Assembly: GCF_001050035.1 (NCBI RefSeq)
Contig: NZ_CVTA01000004.1
Location: 62,001 to 126,000, forward strand
Reading direction: 5' to 3'
Length of the DNA stretch: 64,000 nucleotides
Origin: Mycolicibacterium komanii
GTDB lineage: Bacteria > Actinomycetota > Actinomycetes > Mycobacteriales > Mycobacteriaceae
Shown piece by piece: positions 27,922 to 36,587 of the stretch; position 1 is the first letter of the stretch; every line of letters starts with the position of its first letter. The position numbers and the translations under genes were made by a program. A model generated the notes under the pieces. It was not told the origin of the DNA, did no database searches, and worked only from the letters and a program-made list of their open reading frames with translations.

Positions 27922-28710
27922 TCAGCGTATGCGCCGCAGATATCCGTCGGGCGCCACGGTTATCTGCAGTTTCGATTGAATGTCGCGGTCGATCTCGAAT
28001 TCAGGATGCGACTTCAGGAACTCCCAAACCGCTGTCTTGGGGTTATTGCCGCGCCCCCAGGGCCGGTCTGAGAAGCTTTGCGTGCCAATGTCTTCGATGA
28101 GCGTGTCGAATACGACGCAATAGCTGTCTCGAGTGACCAAGTCAGCGTAAGCGGTCAGCTCCGCAAGCACGTGGTCATGGGTGTGATTGCTATCGAGGCA
28201 GACGAGCGTAGCGCCGCGGTCACCGGCGGCTTCGTGAACTTGCCCAATCGTTTCGGGGTCGATCGCGGAGCCTTCGATCATCTTGATGTAGCTCGACAAT
28301 GGATGCGCGTCGATCGCCGCACGGTTGTGGGGCCGGATATCTATATCGACCGCGATGACCTGCCGGTTAGAGGGGGCGCGAACGTCGAGAACAGTATCGC
28401 TGGTTAGAGCATCACACACGTCCAGCAGTGCGAGCATGGAGGCGCTGAAAATCGCTGAGCCTCCGTGCGCTATTCCGGTTTCAACGATGACGTTCGGTTT
28501 GACCGTCCATATCAGCTCCTGGAGACCTACGATGTCCTGGGGGTACTGAATTATCGGCCGTCCGAGCCACTCGAAGTTGTACGAGTAGCGACTCATGGCG
28601 CTTCGACTGACCCATTCAAGCGATAACTGTGCGAGCTCTTGGTCTTCGGCAAGAGCCTTCAAGTTCTCGATCACGCTCTGCTTGTGGTCCGATCGATCTT
28701 CATCCACCAC
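27922..28710 (-). CDS. CmcI-family O-methyltransferase/hydroxylase-like protein
   Basis: 262-residue CmcI-family protein, last gene of the sugar operon. The family core GRPIIQYPQDIVGLQELIW, SAM loop VIVETGIAHGGSAIFSASML and metal-site stretch LVCLDSNHTHDHVLAEL are intact. The GTG at 28710 is preceded by a perfect AAGGAGG five bases away. It belongs to a different branch from the copy at 24168 (which has TTWMGI/CWKSVSD), so the two are unlikely to act at the same position. It is likely to O-methylate the sugar made by the operon, or its N-acyl group. 104 bases separate it from the TylF-type gene upstream. Confidence 0.88.
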   Translation of the reverse strand: MVDEDRSDHKQSVIENLKALAEDQELAQLSLEWVSRSAMSRYSYNFEWLGRPIIQYPQDIVGLQELIWTVKPNVIVETGIAHGGSAIFSASMLALLDVCDALTSDTVLDVRAPSNRQVIAVDIDIRPHNRAAIDAHPLSSYIKMIEGSAIDPETIGQVHEAAGDRGATLVCLDSNHTHDHVLAELTAYADLVTRDSYCVVFDTLIEDIGTQSFSDRPWGRGNNPKTAVWEFLKSHPEFEIDRDIQSKLQITVAPDGYLRRIR

Positions 28711-28814
28711 TATCGCCTCCTTATCTATGATCCGGCCAGGGTAGAGATCCAGCAGAGATGGCGCTAGTCAAGGAATGACGCGAGTTGTCATCAGCTGCGG
28801 CGGAACCCATCGCG

Positions 28815-29588
28815 TCAGTCAAGAACCGCATATGAGAGTTGAGGCGTGAACGGAAACCGCCGGATATGTAGGTTGCGGATACCCACCGTCTCCAAGACAG
28901 CGAGAGTCTCGCCGGGCCAGTACTTCTGATTGAGCTCGTCGAATGCGATGACGGCGCCCTTGGGCATCCGCGGCAGAAAGGTTTCGATCGCCGTCACCGT
29001 CGGTTCGAACAGATCGAAATCGAGATAGAGCAACGCGACCACCGTGTGCTTGTTGGCGTCCAGGTAGGCAGGAATCGTCTCTTGCGCATCACCTTTCACG
29101 AGCTCTACTCGATCGATGTGTCCGAGTGGCCGATTGAGATCGTATAGCGAGATCGCATGAAGGATGTCCTTTTCCATGCCGTCCACCGCGAGTCCGCCTA
29201 CCTTCGCGAACGACAGGTTGGCGTCTGGGGGGGGCACGTCCTGATCGGCCTCACTCGGGAAGCCAGTGAAGGTGTCGAAACCCACAATTCGTCGAGTGTG
29301 ATTGTAAGGCTCGTAGATCGCCGATAGTTGCGCCCACGTCATCAGGCCGCCCCCCATGAACACGCCGCATTCAACGATGTGGCCATGAACTTCTAGGACG
29401 TGCCTGAAGATCTCGCTTTTGGCCAAGAAGGTGGCCACCGTCTGGCGAGGTACGTAGTTTGCGAAGTTCTTCAGCTTGGCAAGGACGTCGCCTTCACTCG
29501 AGGCGAAGAACTCCTGAATCTGCCTGGCGTATTCCTCGTCCGCTGAAGTTTGAGTGCGTGCATCGAGCATCGAATAGCGCTCATCCAT
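28815..29588 (-). CDS. TylF/MycF-family (macrocin-type) O-methyltransferase
   Basis: 257-residue SAM and metal-dependent O-methyltransferase of the TylF family, which methylates deoxysugar hydroxyls. SAM loop HIVECGVFMGGGLMTWAQ, family motif VGFDTFTGFP, and the metal-site region LYLDFDLFEPTVTAIETFLPRM followed by GAVIAFDELN. Its ATG overlaps the end of the upstream gene by 8 bases and has GGAGGTGA just before it, so it is translationally coupled to the phosphatase/SDR fusion. With the CmcI gene after it, the operon ends in two different O-methyltransferases. Confidence 0.9.
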   Translation of the reverse strand: MDERYSMLDARTQTSADEEYARQIQEFFASSEGDVLAKLKNFANYVPRQTVATFLAKSEIFRHVLEVHGHIVECGVFMGGGLMTWAQLSAIYEPYNHTRRIVGFDTFTGFPSEADQDVPPPDANLSFAKVGGLAVDGMEKDILHAISLYDLNRPLGHIDRVELVKGDAQETIPAYLDANKHTVVALLYLDFDLFEPTVTAIETFLPRMPKGAVIAFDELNQKYWPGETLAVLETVGIRNLHIRRFPFTPQLSYAVLD

Positions 29589-30840
29589 TGCTCACCTCCG
29601 GTCCTCGGTCTTCTCGACTAGCCGCGCATGCAAACGTTCGGCGCAACCCGTCACTCAACGTCGTTGTGGGCCGCCAGCCCAATTCCGTTTCCGTTCTCGA
29701 CCAGTCGAGGGAGACGTTGGCGACATCGTCATCGATGTCAGCCTCGTGTATCTCTGCTTGGCGTCCGAGTAGCCGGGCGAGGTGGTCTATGATTTCGCGT
29801 GGCTCATAAGAAGACTCACCGCCTAAGTGGTAGACAGGCGTTTCTGCGCCCTGATCAACGATGGCGGTGAACCCGCTCACAGCGTCATCGACGTAGAGAA
29901 GCTGCAGTCTGGGTAACCCGTTGCGATAGCGGTGGGTAACGATCGGTCGTCCTTCCATCAGGTACCGACGCGCGAACCCTATCAGGCGTGGCCGCAAGCT
30001 TCGCGGGCCGAATGTAGGGGAGATTCGAACGATGGTGGAACGAAGTTCGCCGTTAGCTCGGGCGTTGGACACCAAGACTTCCTCGAGGAACTTCGTTTCG
30101 CCATACACTCCTCGGGGGCGCATCGCGGTATCGACGTCTGCGGTCATTGAGACCGACCTGTACCCACTGAACACCATTGCCCCGGAAGCCAGGAAGAGGT
30201 GCACATCAAGGAGTTTGCAGACGTCGAGAATTCCACGCAGCATCGTGAGGCTTTGGCCCAATGCCTCATTGTTGGTGTAGACACGAGGAGATGCGAGATG
30301 AACGATCTTTCCGATTTCGTTGCTGCGGCAATACTTTTCAAGATGCACCACAGGGCCCAGCAGGTCCACCGTCGCGCGGTCAGGCGCGACCACTCGATGC
30401 GATTGGTTCAACCCGGCTCGTATGGCGGCGCCTAGAAAGCCGCTGCTGCCGGTGATGAGGACCCCGTCTCGGCGCCCAGGCGTTGGGGCCTTTTGCAAGG
30501 CAACGCGCAGCGAGGCGACCATCTCGAGCTTGATAGCCTTTTCTCCCGTTCTGGCAATGACTTCGGCGACTGCCTCGTCTACCTCGAGACCCCGCCATTC
30601 GGCAAGAATTCCTGCTGCGACAGTGTTGCTTCGCGAGACCCCGAAATCGCAGACGACGACCACTGCCTGGTTTGCTTTGAGCGCTTCCACACCCTCTCGG
30701 ATCTTGGCGAGCAGCTCTGCTTGCGAATTGCCGCGCTTGTCGACCATTGCCCTGACATCCACGACCTTGAGATGCTGATCGCCCACCAGACTGTCGCCAG
30801 CTGCCGTCCCCAGTCGGTGGTCGACAACCCACCGGATCAT
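29581..30840 (-). CDS. Fusion of a dual-specificity-phosphatase-like domain to an SDR sugar epimerase/reductase
   Basis: 419 residues in two parts. Residues 1-120 resemble a dual-specificity phosphatase: the signature C64-D-F-G-V-S-R70-S follows a hydrophobic strand (VVVV) and precedes a helix, though the histidine usually before the cysteine is absent. Residues 126-419 are an extended SDR: NAD(P) loop GSSGFLG (131-137), catalytic Y246-G-E-T-K250 and LYVDDAV. I chose the ATG at 30840, which overlaps the TGA of the ATP-grasp gene (ATGA); the frame is open to 30894. In the operon the SDR part is the natural candidate for 4-keto reduction or epimerisation. The role of the phosphatase part is unknown. 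Confidence 0.85.
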   Translation of the reverse strand: MIRWVVDHRLGTAAGDSLVGDQHLKVVDVRAMVDKRGNSQAELLAKIREGVEALKANQAVVVVCDFGVSRSNTVAAGILAEWRGLEVDEAVAEVIARTGEKAIKLEMVASLRVALQKAPTPGRRDGVLITGSSGFLGAAIRAGLNQSHRVVAPDRATVDLLGPVVHLEKYCRSNEIGKIVHLASPRVYTNNEALGQSLTMLRGILDVCKLLDVHLFLASGAMVFSGYRSVSMTADVDTAMRPRGVYGETKFLEEVLVSNARANGELRSTIVRISPTFGPRSLRPRLIGFARRYLMEGRPIVTHRYRNGLPRLQLLYVDDAVSGFTAIVDQGAETPVYHLGGESSYEPREIIDHLARLLGRQAEIHEADIDDDVANVSLDWSRTETELGWRPTTTLSDGLRRTFACAASREDRGPEVSNG

Positions 30841-31871
30841 CCCTTCACCTCCAAATCCGGCACGACGGTCTCGTCCAAACTCCGCATGTACCAACCTGGG
30901 TTGACAGCGAGGGGAGAACGAGGTTCGGCGCCGAGTAGGTGTCGTACGTAGCAGTCGACTTCGTTGAAACCCGCAAGGGTGCGCAGGTAAGTGCTGGCGG
31001 AAAAGCGGGCGTTTATCTCAAAAGGTACAAACATGCCGTCGGCGTCGACACGACCCTGAATATTCATGGGTCCGGTGCTATCGAGACGTTGGGCGATCAC
31101 CCGGGCCGTCTCACAGACGTCGGAGAATGCCTCAATTCGGCCTTGACTATATCCGCTGGATATCAAGAAGTCGTGGCCGCGCACCGAAACGGAAAGCTTG
31201 TTGTGGAAAGTTCGTTTGAGGGCTATGACCCCCGCACATTCGCCACTGGGCAGAGAGAGGACGCCGACCGTGAACTCGCCTCTGTCCTCTGGAATGTATT
31301 CCTGGACGATCGGCGTGCGGCCGTTATTTTGCAGGTACGTGCAGTATAGTTTCGCTTCCTCACGGTCCCTGGCGTAGAACACGAATACGCTGCCACCGCT
31401 TGCTTCTGCCGGCTTCACGATGCAGGGAAGAGGAATCGTGTCGATGTCTACCCCAGCCTCGATGGTTCGCGTGGCGGGCGTGCGGACACCGGCGCTTTTG
31501 AGCAGTTCGAAGCATCGCCCCTTATGGGCAAGCAATTGGGTAACCCGAGGGTTGTTCTGGCCGATGTGGATTCCAGCCCGCGTGAACATCTGGTGATCTT
31601 CGGCGATCAGGACCGCGGGCTCGTCACCGCCCGGGAGGATGCAATCGACCCGCTCGCGGACGCAGATCTCCAGAAGGTTCCGAGCATAATCTTCGCGGTC
31701 AACCACGAAGGTCGATGCAAAGCGCGCGTCGTAGTGGCCGAAGGCGAGAGGCGAAATATCGCTCCCCAGAACGTCGTATCCACCGGCATGAGATAAAGCC
31801 TTGGCGAGCTCTGTTCCCAGAGACGCACCCGCGATGCCGGCGATGAGAACCCTCGGATTCTTGTCAGGCAT
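30837..31871 (-). CDS. ATP-grasp ligase (carbamoyl-phosphate-synthase-like)
   Basis: 344-residue ATP-grasp protein. N-terminal Rossmann-like start VLIAGIAGASLGTELAKAL, ATP-binding stretch PCIVKPAEASGGSVFVF and the metal-ligand end FEINARFSAST are clear. Family members join a carboxylate to an amine or other nucleophile through an acyl-phosphate. Lying directly between the sugar aminotransferase (8-base overlap upstream) and the SDR fusion (4-base overlap downstream), it may form an amide on the 4-amino group of the sugar. That is inference, since the substrate cannot be read from sequence. Confidence 0.85.
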   Translation of the reverse strand: MPDKNPRVLIAGIAGASLGTELAKALSHAGGYDVLGSDISPLAFGHYDARFASTFVVDREDYARNLLEICVRERVDCILPGGDEPAVLIAEDHQMFTRAGIHIGQNNPRVTQLLAHKGRCFELLKSAGVRTPATRTIEAGVDIDTIPLPCIVKPAEASGGSVFVFYARDREEAKLYCTYLQNNGRTPIVQEYIPEDRGEFTVGVLSLPSGECAGVIALKRTFHNKLSVSVRGHDFLISSGYSQGRIEAFSDVCETARVIAQRLDSTGPMNIQGRVDADGMFVPFEINARFSASTYLRTLAGFNEVDCYVRHLLGAEPRSPLAVNPGWYMRSLDETVVPDLEVKG

Positions 31872-32973
31872 CGCATAGCTCCTGGATCACTTCGATGACC
31901 CGGTTCTGATCTTCCTCGGTGATGTCATGGAAGCTGGGAAGATTAATCGCACGATGTGGAATGTCGCTTGCCCATCGGCCCCCAGCCGGACCCTCGAACG
32001 GAGGGACCGTCGACAGGGGATGAAAGAACACCCGAGCATCGATGTTCGCAGCGGTGAACGCATCCAAGATGATTCCGGACGTCATGCCTTTCGACTTGTC
32101 AAATACGACGTTTGGCATCCAGAACCCGTTCTGAGTGTGCGGGGCCTCCGGATTCATCGAGATTCCGTCGAGGCTGCTCAAGGCGTTTTCATACCGTCGA
32201 AATATCTGTCTTTTCCGAGCGATGAGTTCGTCGATACGTTCTGTTTGAGCACAGCCGATTGCTGCCTGAATGTTCGACATTTTGTACTTGAAGCCGACCA
32301 CATCCGGCCAAAACTGTTTGGTCTGGCCGCGGGCCCGTCCATGATTACTCAGGGTCAGCACGCGCTCGTATAGGTCCTCGTCATTGGTGACGAAGATCCC
32401 GCCCTCGCCTGTGCTGACCGTCTTGGTGCCGTGAAAAGAGAACGTCCCGAAACGTCCCATTGAGCCAGCCCGCTTCCCGTGGTAACTGGAACCGATGGCC
32501 TCGGCGGCGTCCTCTATCACTGGAATACCGTGCTTGCGCCCGACCTCGAGGAGGCGGTCCATCTCGCAAAGGTTGCCGTATAGATGAACAGCGATAATGG
32601 CCTTGGTGCGCGGGGTTATTGCCGCTTCCACCAATTCCGGGTCGATGCACCAGCTTTCGGGACAGATATCGACAAAGACTGGTTTCGCCCCGAGGTGAAC
32701 TATGGGCGCCGCGGTCGCGATCCAATTGGTGTCGGCCATGATGACCTCGTCGCCCGGGCCGATGCCGAGTGCGCTCATACCCATGTGCAATGCACCGGTG
32801 CAGCTCGAGGTCGCGATTGCGTACGTGACCCCGATGTGCGCTTTGAACAAATCCTCGAAACGTTCGATGTACTCGTAACACCGCTCGCCCCATCCGTTTG
32901 CCGCGGCATCGGAGGCGTAGCGTACTTCGAGTTCTGTGATGGAGGGCTTGGTATAGGGGATGCGGGTTTTCAC
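31864..32973 (-). CDS. DegT/DnrJ/EryC1 PLP-dependent sugar aminotransferase
   Basis: 369-residue aminotransferase that turns an NDP-4-keto (or 3-keto) sugar into the amino sugar using PLP. The Schiff-base lysine is K184 in SFHGTKTVSTGEGG; the nucleotide-sugar and PLP contacts IATSSCTGALHMG and VIEDAAEAIG are intact, and the N-terminal PYTKPSI is typical. It resembles perosamine-type 4-aminotransferases. The GTG start overlaps the stop of the C-methyltransferase gene (GTGA), and the gene overlaps the next one by 8 bases. It gives the operon its 4-amino step, acting after C-methylation by gene order. Confidence 0.93.
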   Translation of the reverse strand: MKTRIPYTKPSITELEVRYASDAAANGWGERCYEYIERFEDLFKAHIGVTYAIATSSCTGALHMGMSALGIGPGDEVIMADTNWIATAAPIVHLGAKPVFVDICPESWCIDPELVEAAITPRTKAIIAVHLYGNLCEMDRLLEVGRKHGIPVIEDAAEAIGSSYHGKRAGSMGRFGTFSFHGTKTVSTGEGGIFVTNDEDLYERVLTLSNHGRARGQTKQFWPDVVGFKYKMSNIQAAIGCAQTERIDELIARKRQIFRRYENALSSLDGISMNPEAPHTQNGFWMPNVVFDKSKGMTSGIILDAFTAANIDARVFFHPLSTVPPFEGPAGGRWASDIPHRAINLPSFHDITEEDQNRVIEVIQELCDA

Positions 32974-34193
32974 AATACGCTCAGCTCGGGAACAGCAGTG
33001 ACAAAACGTACGCCGTCTCGAGCGAGATCATTGAGTTCGGCACGGATTTCGCTCGCGATATTCCACGGGAGGATGAGGACGTAGTCCGGTCGATTCTCTC
33101 GGATTGCTGTGGGCGGATAGATGGGTATGTGGCTTCCAGGCATGAACTTTCCTTGCTTGGACTCCGCAGCATCGCATACGAATGGCAACAAATCCGGTTT
33201 GATGCCTGCGAAGTTCAACAAAGTGTTACCTTTTGCAGCCGCTCCGTACGCTGCGACACGACGGTTGGCCCGCTTGTGTTCGATGAGGAACGCCACGAGG
33301 TCCGTCTTCAACCGTTCGGCGCGTTCTTGGAACTCGGTGTAGGTCTTGAGTTCGGTGATGCCGAACTGGTTTTCGCAGGCGAGCAACTTGCCCACGCGGT
33401 CTGCCGTGGCGATCGCGGCGTCCTCGTGGCAGCCGTAGATTCGGAGGCTACCGCCGTGAGTCTGCAGTTCCTCAACGTCCCAGACGCGTAAGCCGGCCGC
33501 CGCAAATATGCGACTCACGGTTGTCAGCGACAGATATGAGAAATGTTCGTGATAGATCGTGTCGAATTGCGTGCGTTCTATGAGTGGTAGTAGGTGGGGG
33601 AACTCCAATGTGACGGTGCCAGTGGGCTTTAGCACTGCAGCCAAACCTCGAGTGAAGTCGTTGATGTCGGGTACATGGGCATATACGTTGTTACCGACAA
33701 TCAGATCTGCGCGGCGACCGTCATTCGCCAATTGCTCCGCCAAACGTTCACCGAAGAATTCGGTTATGACCGGAATGCCTGATGCTCGAGCGACTGCCGC
33801 AGTACTCTCCGTCGGTTCGACACCCAGGCAGGGGATTCCGTTCGCGACGAAATTCTTCAAGAGGTAGCCGTCATTGGACGCGATCTCGATGACGAAAGCA
33901 TCCGACCCAAGACGTAGCCGCTCGGTGATCATGCTCGCGTAGGTAGCGGCGTGGATGAGCCAACCACTCGAAGTACTGGAGAAGTATGCGTAGTCAGCGC
34001 TGAACAGTTCGTCGGCGAGGGCGTAGTCCTCGGTTTGGACCAACCAGCAACGCTCGCACACCTTCACTCGCAGCGGGTAGTACACCTCGGGCTTGGACAA
34101 ATCTTCGGTCACGAGGTATGCGTTGGAGGGGGGTGCGAAACCGAGGTCGATGAAAGTGTTTCGCAGAAGCGCGTCGCAGTGTCGACATTTCAT
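32970..34193 (-). CDS. NDP-sugar 3-C-methyltransferase (TylCIII/NovU type)
   Basis: 407-residue three-part C-methyltransferase: an N-terminal zinc-binding domain (C3-R-H-C6 and C46-E-R-C49, with FIDLGFAPPSNAYL), a SAM domain (VIEIASNDGYLLKNF, about residues 101-115) and the C-terminal domain with AAYGAAAKGNTLLN. This family puts a methyl branch at C-3 of NDP-4-keto-6-deoxyhexoses. I chose the ATG at 34193 because it overlaps the TGA of the epimerase gene (ATGA) and starts with the zinc site; the frame is open to 34274. This gene shows that the operon makes a branched-chain sugar. Confidence 0.93.
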   Translation of the reverse strand: MKCRHCDALLRNTFIDLGFAPPSNAYLVTEDLSKPEVYYPLRVKVCERCWLVQTEDYALADELFSADYAYFSSTSSGWLIHAATYASMITERLRLGSDAFVIEIASNDGYLLKNFVANGIPCLGVEPTESTAAVARASGIPVITEFFGERLAEQLANDGRRADLIVGNNVYAHVPDINDFTRGLAAVLKPTGTVTLEFPHLLPLIERTQFDTIYHEHFSYLSLTTVSRIFAAAGLRVWDVEELQTHGGSLRIYGCHEDAAIATADRVGKLLACENQFGITELKTYTEFQERAERLKTDLVAFLIEHKRANRRVAAYGAAAKGNTLLNFAGIKPDLLPFVCDAAESKQGKFMPGSHIPIYPPTAIRENRPDYVLILPWNIASEIRAELNDLARDGVRFVTAVPELSVL

Positions 34194-34741
34194 AAGACGA
34201 CTCCGGTGAAGTCCGCGCTCAGCAGCGGATGTGAAAGATCGCGATCTGACAGGTCTCGGGGAGGCTGCGGCCAAGCGATGGACAGCCGCGGGTCGTCGTA
34301 GCGCACACCCCCTTCCGCTTCCGGTTCGTAGGGTGTTGTGTGCAAGTAGAGCAGCTCGCTGTTGGGCTCAAGGGCTTGGAACCCGTGGGCAAAGCCTTCA
34401 GGAATGACGAGCATGCGCGCGTCCTCCTCTGCCAGCTCCTGGGCGCGCCACTGTAGAAACGTCGATGATCCAGATCGAAGGTCGACGACCACATCCCAGG
34501 CCCGACCGCGCAGACACCGGACCAGCTTCATTTCGGCGTATGGCGGCCATTGGAAGTGCAAGCCGCGGACTGCTCCCGCCTGGCTGGTTTTTGAGTGATT
34601 GATCTGGGCGATTTGCCTGCTACCGAGGATGGACTGCAGTTTATCTGCACAGAAGAACCGGACGAACGACCCGCGAGCATCGCGGTGAGGTGAGGATTGC
34701 ACGATCTTGAGATCTGGGATCTCAGTGTCGATGAATTTCAT
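34190..34741 (-). CDS. NDP-4-keto-6-deoxyhexose 3,5-epimerase (RmlC/RfbC-like)
   Basis: 183-residue cupin epimerase. Catalytic features: RGLHFQ with its histidine, the strand KLVRCLRGRAWDVVVDLR, PEGFAHGF, and LLYLHTTPYEPEAEGG around the usual tyrosine. The family inverts C-5 (and C-3) to give L-sugars. ATGA overlaps on both sides tie it to rfbG and the C-methyltransferase gene. Its partner dehydratase is of the CDP-glucose type, so the substrate is inferred to be CDP-4-keto-6-deoxyglucose rather than the dTDP sugar. No rmlA or rmlB gene lies in the window. Confidence 0.9.
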   Translation of the reverse strand: MKFIDTEIPDLKIVQSSPHRDARGSFVRFFCADKLQSILGSRQIAQINHSKTSQAGAVRGLHFQWPPYAEMKLVRCLRGRAWDVVVDLRSGSSTFLQWRAQELAEEDARMLVIPEGFAHGFQALEPNSELLYLHTTPYEPEAEGGVRYDDPRLSIAWPQPPRDLSDRDLSHPLLSADFTGVVL

Positions 34742-35832
34742 TCGGCAGCCCAGCCCGCACCTTGTGCGACTGCGTCGTTCAGATAGGTATCGAGCTGAGA
34801 AGCACTCGGTACTTCGCCGTGCTCAATCCAATGCCGATACCAGTCAGCCGTGTAATGGATCGCTTCTTCGAGGTTCCATACGGGACGCCACCCGAGATAG
34901 GCCGTTGCCTTCGCGATGTCCAACTGCAGCAAGCCCGCCTCGTGGAGCTGTGGGTTTGATGTGATCTGCCATGTTATCTCGGGCCACGTGCGCCTGAAGC
35001 AGTGAAGCACTTGTTCGACGGTGCGGTTTCCCTCCCCGCCAGGCCCGAAGTTCCAGGCGTCAGCGAATGCCGCGTCCCCGGTCAGAAGCTGTTGACCTAG
35101 TAGCAAATAGCCACTGAGGCAATCCAGCGCATGCTGCCAGGGTCGCGTCGCGTGGGGCGAACGAATGAAAAGTTCGTCGTGGTTGATTATTGACCGGATC
35201 ACGTCGGGAATCAGTCGGTCCTCCGACCAGTCACCGCCTCCGATCACATTGCCGCCTCGGGCGGTGGCAATCAAAGGGGACGAAGGGCCTTCCAGGAAGG
35301 CGGAACGGTAGCTGCTCGCCACCAACTCGGCCCCCGCCTTGGATGAGCTGTAGGGGTCGTGCCCCCCGAGGCGGTCTCGCTCTCGGTACGCCCAAGCCCA
35401 CTCCTGATTTTCGTAGCATTTGTCGGTCGTGACGACCACGACGGCGCGCACGTCCGACGTATGACGTGCAGCCTCGAGTACATGAACAGTTCCCATGACA
35501 TTGGTGGCCCAGGTGGCGACTGGTTCGCAGTAGGACGCCCGCACGAGAGGTTGAGCGGCCAGATGGAAGACGATCTCGGGTCGTTCGATGGCGAAGACAT
35601 TTCGAACGGCCGCCTCATCGCGGACATCGGCACGATGGTCTGGCATCGATAGTTGCAGCAGCTCCCAATGGCTGGGCACGGATGAAGGCTCCAGCGCCAG
35701 ACCCGACACCTCTGCGCCGAGCGCCTGCAGCCAAAGACATAACCAACTGCCCTTGAAGCCGGTATGACCGGTAACGAGGACTCGTCGGCCGCGATAGATG
35801 TCTCGAAAAAAGTTCAACGCCAGCACTTCCAC
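34738..35832 (-). CDS. rfbG: CDP-glucose 4,6-dehydratase
   Basis: Up to 364-residue extended SDR that converts CDP-D-glucose to CDP-4-keto-6-deoxyglucose. NAD loop [16 protein letters not shown] (about 20-35), [11 protein letters not shown] (about 135-145) and the catalytic Y161-S-S-S-K165 are typical of RfbG rather than RmlB. The frame opens with GTG at 35832, overlapping rfbF by 19 bases. A TTG at 35817 that overlaps the rfbF stop (TTGA) would match the usual family length better, so the start is uncertain by a few codons. Second enzyme of the operon's sugar pathway. Confidence 0.95.
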   Translation of the reverse strand: MEVLALNFFRDIYRGRRVLVTGHTGFKGSWLCLWLQALGAEVSGLALEPSSVPSHWELLQLSMPDHRADVRDEAAVRNVFAIERPEIVFHLAAQPLVRASYCEPVATWATNVMGTVHVLEAARHTSDVRAVVVVTTDKCYENQEWAWAYRERDRLGGHDPYSSSKAGAELVASSYRSAFLEGPSSPLIATARGGNVIGGGDWSEDRLIPDVIRSIINHDELFIRSPHATRPWQHALDCLSGYLLLGQQLLTGDAAFADAWNFGPGGEGNRTVEQVLHCFRRTWPEITWQITSNPQLHEAGLLQLDIAKATAYLGWRPVWNLEEAIHYTADWYRHWIEHGEVPSASQLDTYLNDAVAQGAGWAAE

Positions 35833-36587
35833 GGAGCTTTACCGCTTCGCCACAGTTCTTCGAGGATGTTCTTGTCTCGGAGCGTGTCCATGGGTTGCCA
35901 GAAGCCCGAATGCTCGAAGGCCATCATCTCCCCGTCGGCAGCGAGCCGCGCCAGCGGTGGTCCTTCCCACGAAGTATTGTCACCGTCGATATAGTCGAGC
36001 ACCGCCGGCGATAAGACGAAGAATCCCCCGTTGATGAGACCGCCATCGCCAGGTGGTTTCTCAACGAACCGAGTGACCCGGCCGTCGAGGCACTCGATCG
36101 CACCGTAGCGGCCAGGTGGTCGCACCGCGGTGACCGTGGCATGACGTCTGTGTTCCCGATGGAATGCAATGCTCGCAGTGATATCGACGTCGCTGAGCCC
36201 GTCTCCGTAAGTGAAACAAAAAGCTTCTTCATTTTGGATGTGGGCGGCGACACGTTTGAGACGCCCGCCCGTGAGCGTATCGTCGCCAGTATCGACCAAG
36301 GTGACCCGCCACGGTTCTGCATGGTGCCTATGTACTTCCATATTGTTGGCGGACATATCAAAGGTCACATCGGACATATGCAAGAAGTAATTGGCAAAAT
36401 ACTCTTTGATGAGGTAGCCTTTATACCCGCAACACACTACGAATTCGTGAATGCCGTGGTGCGAATACGCTTTCATGATATGCCACAATATGGGCCTGCC
36501 CCCGATTTCCACCATCGGTTTCGGACGCACCGTCGTTTCCTCGCTGAGGCGGGTGCCGAGGCCCCCCGCCAGTATGACCGCCTTCAT
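35814..36587 (-). CDS. rfbF: Glucose-1-phosphate cytidylyltransferase
   Basis: 257-residue nucleotidyltransferase that makes CDP-glucose from CTP and glucose-1-phosphate. The N-terminal [18 protein letters not shown] is diagnostic for RfbF, and the rest ([42 protein letters not shown]) matches along the whole length. Its ATG overlaps the TGA of the DUF4422-like gene. It commits the operon to CDP-linked sugars, the route known for 3,6-dideoxyhexoses and yersiniose-type branched sugars in other bacteria. Confidence 0.96.
   Translation of the reverse strand: MKAVILAGGLGTRLSEETTVRPKPMVEIGGRPILWHIMKAYSHHGIHEFVVCCGYKGYLIKEYFANYFLHMSDVTFDMSANNMEVHRHHAEPWRVTLVDTGDDTLTGGRLKRVAAHIQNEEAFCFTYGDGLSDVDITASIAFHREHRRHATVTAVRPPGRYGAIECLDGRVTRFVEKPPGDGGLINGGFFVLSPAVLDYIDGDNTSWEGPPLARLAADGEMMAFEHSGFWQPMDTLRDKNILEELWRSGKAPWKCWR

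Noticed and set aside
32584..33084. 166-codon rightward frame opposite the aminotransferase and C-methyltransferase
   Set aside because: Both real genes fully explain the region and overlap by 4 bases.
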